DNA of 64,000 nt from Rhypophila decipiens (lineage: Eukaryota > Ascomycota > Sordariomycetes > Sordariales > Naviculisporaceae): contig MU858212.1 in NCBI GenBank assembly GCA_033297075.1, positions 1 through 64,000 of the forward strand. Reading direction: 5' to 3'. The stretch's first letter is position 1, and each line of letters begins with the position of its first letter. Under the pieces are notes generated by a model. It made no database searches. It was not told the origin of the DNA and saw nothing but the letters and a program-made list of their open reading frames with translations. Made by a program: the position numbers and the translations under genes. Shown piece after piece: positions 58,001 through 64,000 of this stretch.

Positions 58001-60701
58001 AACCAGCCTTCTCTATAGGGCGGCTTGGCTAGGCTTGGATCGTGTGATTGAGAGTTTACTTCAACTTGGCGTCGGGGCTGACCCTGGTCACCCTATACGG
58101 GAAAAGCTCAATTTGTCACCACTGTACCAAGCAATACGCAATTTCCATGTTGCCGCAGTTCGGGTTCTTATCAGTGCTGGCGCCGACGTGTCCTTTCGCG
58201 CCGTATACGGAAGAACCGCGCTTCATCTGGCCGCGCAGCTTGGTAATGCAGAAATTGCCGGGCTGCTAGTGCACGAGGGAAAGTCAGATATCGAGTCCCA
58301 GGACGACAGCAAAATAACTCCTCTGTACTTGGCATGCTTGTATGGGCACCACGCGGTGGCAAAAGAACTGCTGCTCCTCGGCGCCGACCCCAACATGGGC
58401 TTGACGACTGAGAACCCCGACAAGATGTGGACTCCGCTGATCGTGGCGGCCGAGGGTGGTTTCCACACGTGCACCAAGCTTCTGATCGAGAATAAAGTAT
58501 CTATTGATCTTAACGGTCCCACTACCGACGGAACTGCTCTGCGACACGCGGTCATCAAGGGGCAAGCAGAAAGTTGCGAGCTCCTTCTCGAAGGAGGCGC
58601 AAACCCAAACAGCCCTTTTATAAACACGCCACTAATCGTGCAACTTGTCCAATACATTGGCTCGGAGCGGCAAGAGAAGCGGGTCCAGATTCTCAAGCTC
58701 CTGCTTGACAAAGGGGTCAATGTCAACGCCAAGGGTGAGGACTCGCAGGCAACTATTGTAAGCCTGCTCAACTGGGACGACATTGGCCCGTTCTACGAGG
58801 TCGTCCTGAACCACCCTGGTGTCGACGTCAATGTGCTCAACACGGAAAACGAGACACCACTTCACTCTGCTACGTTGAACAAACATCTCGCCGCAGTTGA
58901 GCTTCTATTGGCTCACGGCGCTGACGTGAACCGTGTCTCCAGCGGCGGTTTTACGCCGCTCTATAACGCAATACCAAAGCCCGAGCTTGTGGGCGCTCTT
59001 CTTAAAGCCGGTGCCAACCCAAGCATCAGCAAATATGGTGGTTTTACGTGCCTCATGTACGCCGCTTGGTCCGAGGTTGGCAACGAAGAAAGCCTCAAGC
59101 TGCTGCTCGAGCATAATGTGGCCCTCGAAACCGAGTGTTCCAATGACGTCGAATGCACGGGTTGGACAGCGTTGACGTGTGCCCTGGCGACGGGATACGC
59201 GGCGGCGGTCAGGCACCTCGTCGAAGCAGGAGCGAATCTCAAGCACGTTGGAGCAGACGGTATTCCAATACTTCATCACGCCGCCAGCACGACGATCGAC
59301 CCTACCGGAAAGCTTGCCATTGTGCTCGAGTATCTCACACGGCTCGACCTCAATCAGACCGACAAACACGGTCGGACTGCTCTTCACCTTACGAGCATCC
59401 CTGTCGAGAACTTGAAGCGGCTCATCAATGCTGGGGCCGATGTCAACATCTTGGACGAGGAAGGTCAGACACCTCTCAACTCGGACAATATCTCTGTGGA
59501 GGCGACCGAGCTCCTTCTCAAACACGGGGCCGATCCGAATATACTCGCACCAGCCTATGGCGGACCCCTCCACCGCTCGGCCCGGGGGTCGAATTTCCAG
59601 ATGGCAAAGTTGCTGGTCGAGAACGAAGCTGTGGACGTCAATGCCGCCGCGCCAAGTATGTGCGGCACTCCGCTTATGTCGGCGTGTCTGTGCTGGCAAA
59701 ACTACGAGGATCATGTCGCCGAGATTGTGCAGCTTCTTCTCAGTCGCGGGGCGGACGTAAATGGCAAGGGCGGGCTATTTGGCTATGCGCTCAATGCAGC
59801 TGCGTTTCTGACTGGGCCTGCGGTCATTGATATCTTGATTGCGAATAAGGCGTCGACGGATGTCAAGGACGACTTGGGAAGAAGGCCGGCGCACTTTGCT
59901 GCCATGCACAATGTCGAGACATTCCAAAAGGTGGTCGATATTGGGTGTGATGTTGGGAAAAGTGATATCACGGGACGGACGACCTTGATGTGGGCGGCGC
60001 CGCCGGGGAATGTTGAGACTGCGAAGAAGTTGTTGGACATGACACCGGATTCCGACATTGATACCAAGGATCAGGACGGTTGGACGGCGCTTTGTTGGGC
60101 CGCGAGGGGCCCTCGGGTTTACTATGCGGGAACCCGGACGGCGGGCGATCCGGCCGAGTTTATTAAGCTATTGCTTGAGCGTGGTGCGGATAAACGAGTT
60201 GTGGTTACAGGGCCCGGGGGGGAGAGATGGACACCGCTAAAGATTGCGAGGTTTCACGCAGCGTTGCCGGAGGTGGTTGAATTGTTGAAAGGGGAGGGTG
60301 AGTCGGGCCCGGAGGATGGGTCCAAGGTGGGCGGCAACGCGGCGTTCGCGTGTGATGGGTGCTGTTCGGTGAGTTTGAGCTTTGTGTCTGGCGGTAGAAA
60401 CTGTTGCTGATCGTCCCTATAGATTATTTTCGGTTTCCGATATGGTTGTAAGACTTGCCACTGGTTTGACTTGTGCTTCAAGTGCTATCCCCATCGGAAG
60501 GAGCTGCATCTGCCCGGGGATCACGAGTTTGAGGAGAACGGACCTGAGTTTGCGGAGGAGGAGGAGGGCGGGGAGGAAGAGAAGGCGAGTGAGGATGCGA
60601 GCACCACTACGTCGTCGGACGATGATATTGATTCTGTTGAGGAGGAGGAGGAGGAGGAGGAGGAGGAGGCAGACAGTGAGAGGAGCGAGGACAGTTCCTG
60701 A
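55070..60701 (+). CDS. STAND-like protein: dead hydrolase, degenerate NACHT, ankyrins, ZZ finger
   Basis: Four exons (55070-55326, 55383-55623, 55683-60368, 60423-60701) give 1820 aa. Residues 1-85 are disordered and acidic. An alpha/beta-hydrolase-like domain (about 86-260) begins DYVFVPGIYGN. Its nucleophile elbow, GHSLGG in relatives, reads AFDLGG (174-179), so the Ser is replaced by Asp. A NACHT-like region (about 370-560) has GPQGARD at 391-397 in place of a Walker A motif with Lys, and VINHFDEC (491-498) as Walker B-like. Ankyrin repeats fill about 875-1710. The end holds a ZZ-type zinc finger (CDGC, CKTC, CFKC, HLPGDH), split by a phase-0 intron, then a poly-Glu tail. The donor at 55624 (GTCAGC) is unusual. 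Confidence 0.85.
60639..60668 (+). repeat. GAG trinucleotide repeat coding ten Glu
   Basis: Ten GAG codons in a row lie in the acidic tail of the STAND-like protein. Length variation between strains is expected. Confidence 0.9.
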
Positions 60702-61735
60702 GAGACATGGGGTTTGGATATCTGGGCCGGGTGTCGGGACTTGGGGTTGGGATATCGACATTGGGGTTTGGTAACTGGGATAGACGCTTTCTTAGATGCA
60801 CAATTTTGCAATCTTCTCTCCTGTTTGGAACGTTACGAATACGCACCCTATATTGCGTCGTTATGTATGCGGATACCTCGAGCAATGTACGATCAGAGGT
60901 AACAAAATGCGTGTGAGAAACCCCATCTCAACAGTCTAATGCCGCGATGAATTGTGGTACGATTCATAGAAAAGCCCATACAGCCGTTACAAGAATAGCC
61001 GTTTCGGTAAAGATGGAAATAAAGAAGAATATTTATGGATAGATTCTACGTAAGCAAGAAGTTGAATAGAAAGTTCAACAGCTGACTTCACTTTCATGGA
61101 TAGGTGGAGGTTATCGATTCCAGAGAGTTTCTTCCTGAAATCACACGATCAGTTTCCCTGTGCCCGTCAGCTATTATCCGCCCTCAACTCACGCTCAAGT
61201 TATTAATGTTCAGCATACTGTTTCGGCCCCCATTAAACTAACAGCCTTCCCCGCTTCCTCACCGAGTCCTTAAAGTGTGATCCCGTATGCCGTCTCATTG
61301 TGGGGCCAGTGCGAAGAACTCGGATCATAGCTGACTTTACCAAACTATCGGACTTTGGTACAAGTGTTGTTAACCAATACACTGATACATGCTCCAATGA
61401 GGAATCGAATCCTGGCATAAGCCAGCTGACGGTTAGTTTTTGATAGGACCATCGTCCGAGCTATACACACATAAATCGAAAGGATAGTCTGCCCGAGGTA
61501 GGATCATGTTACCGCATGATGGGGTTTGGCGGTTCGATTGTAAGCCTTAACCTTGACCAGCAGACATCGTGACCTGACCTGGCCCGGTTTCTTTGAGATT
61601 TTACATATATAAGAGGGTTGCCGTCGCCTAGTCTATGGCACCTCCCCTTTGCAGTTCAGTCTCTTCAAAGGTCCTAAGAGCAGATTCCACTGACTAAGAA
61701 ACATCTCGAAGCCGCTTTCCATCGTCCAGCCCACC
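60702..61735. promoter_or_regulatory. Intergenic with TATA box before the 8-Cys gene
   Basis: About 1 kb without a gene. TATATAAG at 61606-61613 lies some 125 nt before the next start codon, and a pyrimidine-rich leader follows it. Confidence 0.5.
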
Positions 61736-62154
61736 ATGAAGGTCATCTCTACTTTGATTGGCCTGGCTTTTGTCTCCCTCGCTAGGTAATGTTTTTGCAC
61801 CTCCAGTCTCAAGCCCCATGCCCTTATACATACTCTTGTCCGTCTTGTTTAATCTTGTCGGCAAACTGCTAACTCAGACAACAATAAAACTAAAATATAG
61901 CGCCCGTCAAGAGTGTCAATGCAGGGGCAATAAGCCCATGGTTCCCAAAGAGGGCGAGTTCTGTTGTCTATGGGCTCCGGGCAGCTACCTGGGATCAGGC
62001 GATGTCAGTAGCTTACGTTCCACTTGTTACCTGATCATGTCGCTAACCGAGGTACTTTGATACACTGCAGTGCTTGTTGGAGGACAACAAGGTCCACAGG
62101 TTTGATATTTGCTGTCAGGAAATCGGCTACAACAATGGGCTTTATTGCATTTGA
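61736..62154 (+). CDS. Small secreted 8-Cys protein
   Basis: Three small exons (61736-61785, 61901-62003, 62071-62154) give 78 aa. The signal peptide MKVISTLIGLAFVSLASA is followed by a mature peptide of about 60 residues with eight cysteines: QECQCRG, FCCLWA, GDCLLED, DICCQE and LYCI. Two CC pairs give the pattern C-x-C...CC...C...CC...C. Frames are open only across these exons, and both joins are in phase. A strong TATA box lies upstream. Size and spacing suggest a disulphide-rich effector, or an antimicrobial or hydrophobin-like peptide. It is not a classical hydrophobin, because the order of CC pairs differs. Confidence 0.72.
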
Positions 62155-62984
62155 TTTGATAGAAATAGGGAAAGTTAACAAGTCGTAATAAGGATGGAAG
62201 GAGCTACTACTGAAGATATACTCAAATAAAGGCTCAGTTACCGACGTTGAACAATGTTGGGCAGTGTGGACTACCTTGGTCTTTGTATGCCAGAGTACGG
62301 CCCCAAAGATTCTGATTACGTGTGAGCCTGGCAGGGCAGCTTTTGCCCAGATTTGAGCAGACAAGCTCGAACGATAGAAGAGACGTTGATGACCTTCAAA
62401 TATAATTATTTCCGGTTGTCGGTGATGGTGTTAATGACATGAGCTGGCTTGTGGCTTGGCGGCCTGCTTTGTCATAGTGTGTCGTTGTCAGCGACAGTCT
62501 ATATCTGGATGTTTCTGAGGCGCGGAGACCAGAGGCGGGGGCGGCAACTTGAATGAGCTTATATCAACTACCTTGGCTCCCTGCTTACCATGATAAGCTG
62601 ACTTTCGGACAAATCTGTATCTTTTCTTCCTTTGCAGTGTGGAAGCAGAACAGATTGGGGCAACCATTATACGCGGACGTCATGAAACATGAAACATGGA
62701 CCTTGAGGCCAAGTATGAGCCGGTTTCATGATTTTTAGAAGCTGATATGATGAAATACTTTCTGCGGTATCTTTGTGAGATGGTAGTCAGCGACGGCGGC
62801 GACGTATATATACAGGTATCTATTCCTATTACAACGTTTGCTCTCCCCGCAAATATTCGTAAAGCAAGAACCTTTAACTGTCTAGTTTATCAGAATCTTT
62901 CACTTAATCGTACCACCTCAGCCTCTCTGAACAATACCCATCACACAATACTTATCATCTTAACTTCAATTCGACACCAACAAT
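62155..62984. promoter_or_regulatory. Intergenic with TATA-like box
   Basis: About 830 nt without a gene. GTATATATACA at about 62804-62814 lies some 170 nt before the next start codon. Confidence 0.45.
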
Positions 62985-63491
62985 ATGGCCCAACAATCAC
63001 AGACGCCCCTCCCCGTCCCTAGGGAGAACGAGCGCATTACCGTCCGCACGACCGGAAACATCATGGGCACTCTCGAACACCAAGTGGCAGCTCCAGGCGA
63101 CCAACGCGCTCTCTACACAGAAGGAATTTCCTCCTGCAAGGTCCTAGCCACTTACACACCGGGTGGCGCTCGCACGCTGCTCCACGCCAACGGAGGCGAA
63201 ATCACGCCCGAGTATCTGAAATCTCTGGCAAAGGATCATATCGCACCCAGCACCAGCGTCATTGTCGCCAATGGCAACGTGGTGGGATCTCGGTCTTACT
63301 TTGAGGACGAGGTCGCTGAGTTTGGGCAGCAGCTGAATGTGTATCTGCGAAAATACCGAAAGCCGGATATCACGATTGTGCCGAGCTGGTCGGATAGCGA
63401 TAGTGGGTATGCGACTACGTTTGTGCTAAGGCATGATGGGGTCTATGGACGATGTGATCTTGGGAGCGCTGGTGTGGGTGGGGGGGCGTAA
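62985..63491 (+). CDS. 168-aa protein, possible deamidase-fold
   Basis: An intronless frame of 168 aa with no signal peptide. The core reads LYTEGISSCKVLATYTPGG and then TLLHANGGEITPEY. A Gly/Ser-rich turn precedes Cys51, a strand follows, and His67 comes 16 residues later. This Cys-His spacing recalls the papain-like glutamine deamidase fold of CheD and CNF-type proteins. A helix (DEVAEFGQQLNVYLRKYR) and two strands (DITIVPSWSD, GYATTFVLRHDG) follow. The Cys-His reading is a fold-level guess; no known fungal family is recognised. The neighbour upstream is the 8-Cys secreted protein, with no sign of shared transcription. Confidence 0.7.
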   Translation: MAQQSQTPLPVPRENERITVRTTGNIMGTLEHQVAAPGDQRALYTEGISSCKVLATYTPGGARTLLHANGGEITPEYLKSLAKDHIAPSTSVIVANGNVVGSRSYFEDEVAEFGQQLNVYLRKYRKPDITIVPSWSDSDSGYATTFVLRHDGVYGRCDLGSAGVGGGA

Positions 63492-64000
63492 GAAGAAGTG
63501 GTTTTGCGGATTGTGCTAGGAGTAGCCCGGGAATTCGATGGAATGCTGGCCAGAGAGGAGTGAACAAGGGGGATGTTAACATTTGTTTTTGGTAGGAGCT
63601 TCAGCTAGGGTTAGGACTTGGAGAAACGGAGGGGACTTTGCACGAGACTCATACTTGGCGTGTAACACATAATGGAATAGACTGGCTTTTGCTACTCTGA
63701 CATAGTCCAGCTTGATACAAAGTTGGTACATTTAGTATGGAGCCCAAGGAAGCCTACGGTTAATCGCTCACACGACCATCAAGATAATCGACGTCGTCGT
63801 TTACGGTAAACAGCTTTTGCTCCACGCTTGAGGATTAGCATCGAAAGTTCTATCCTGTTGCCTGCTGAAGTGCAGACGCCAAAGGTGCAAGACGATACAA
63901 TACATGTTTATATGGACCCGTGATTGGTTGTCGTGTCAGCTGTGTGCATATGTCACGGTTGCTGAGTAAGGACATGAAAAACAAAACAGCTCCGGTCTTG
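63492..64000. other. Window end, no gene seen
   Basis: About 500 nt downstream of the 168-aa gene. No coding frame with motif support; a gene could begin beyond the edge. Confidence 0.5.

Noticed and set aside
1..64000. CRISPR array, rRNA operon or intact transposase gene
   Set aside because: No regularly spaced identical repeats, no rRNA-like sequence and no DDE or reverse-transcriptase motifs were seen in the frames read.

Overview
The window looks like nuclear DNA of a filamentous ascomycete, probably a Sordariomycete. Genes are dispersed on both strands and are cut by short GT...CTAAC...AG introns, mostly 50-110 nt. Families typical of such fungi are present: HET, NACHT/ankyrin/WD40 (STAND or NLR-like) proteins, TmpA, DAL5/Liz1-type MFS transporters and many small secreted cysteine-rich proteins. 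All exon structures were worked out by hand from splice signals, reading-frame continuity and family motifs. No search or alignment was run.

Layout. 1-3.9 kb: TRP2 (anthranilate synthase component I) with two Gcn4/CPC1-type sites upstream. 3.9-6.7 kb: a frame-broken PigL_N/ankyrin gene. 7.7-8.2 kb: a small unknown protein, then about 4.8 kb of mostly empty DNA. 13.1-16.2 kb: a TmpA-like transmembrane flavoprotein with nine exons. 16.9-19.1 kb: a 12-exon MFS transporter. 20-31 kb: a secretome stretch with a 651-aa secreted protein, a secreted HExxH metalloprotease, a secreted HD-domain protein, cysteine-rich secreted proteins and a mucin-like single-pass membrane protein, with remnants of a HET gene inside it. 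31.7-32.1 kb: a remnant of a NACHT-WD40 gene. 32.8-41 kb: a small membrane protein, a 571-aa secreted protein built from three duplicated units, a GPI-type protein, a small effector-like protein and a 319-aa protein. A fold-back element and a diverged tandem repeat lie between these genes. 42-48.8 kb: an intronless PQQ-type sugar dehydrogenase, a tRNA-related SINE-like relic, GUF1, an intact HET gene with a C-terminal membrane anchor, and another secreted protein.

49.9-60.7 kb is the most interesting part. An intronless ankyrin-subtilase (1028 aa) and an unrecognised 338-aa protein lie on one strand. Divergent from them, across about 306 bp, is an 1820-aa STAND-like protein. That protein has a hydrolase-like N-terminus with the catalytic serine position changed, a degenerate P-loop, a very long ankyrin array, a ZZ zinc finger and a poly-Glu tail. 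I propose these three as a linked NLR-like recognition and protease-execution module. 61.7-63.5 kb: an 8-cysteine small secreted protein and a 168-aa protein that may have a CheD/CNF-type deamidase fold.

The housekeeping genes (TRP2, GUF1) are embedded in DNA rich in lineage-variable genes. One intact HET gene, three decayed STAND/HET/NLR relics and the intact T-U-V trio suggest a self/non-self recognition region with active gene birth and death.
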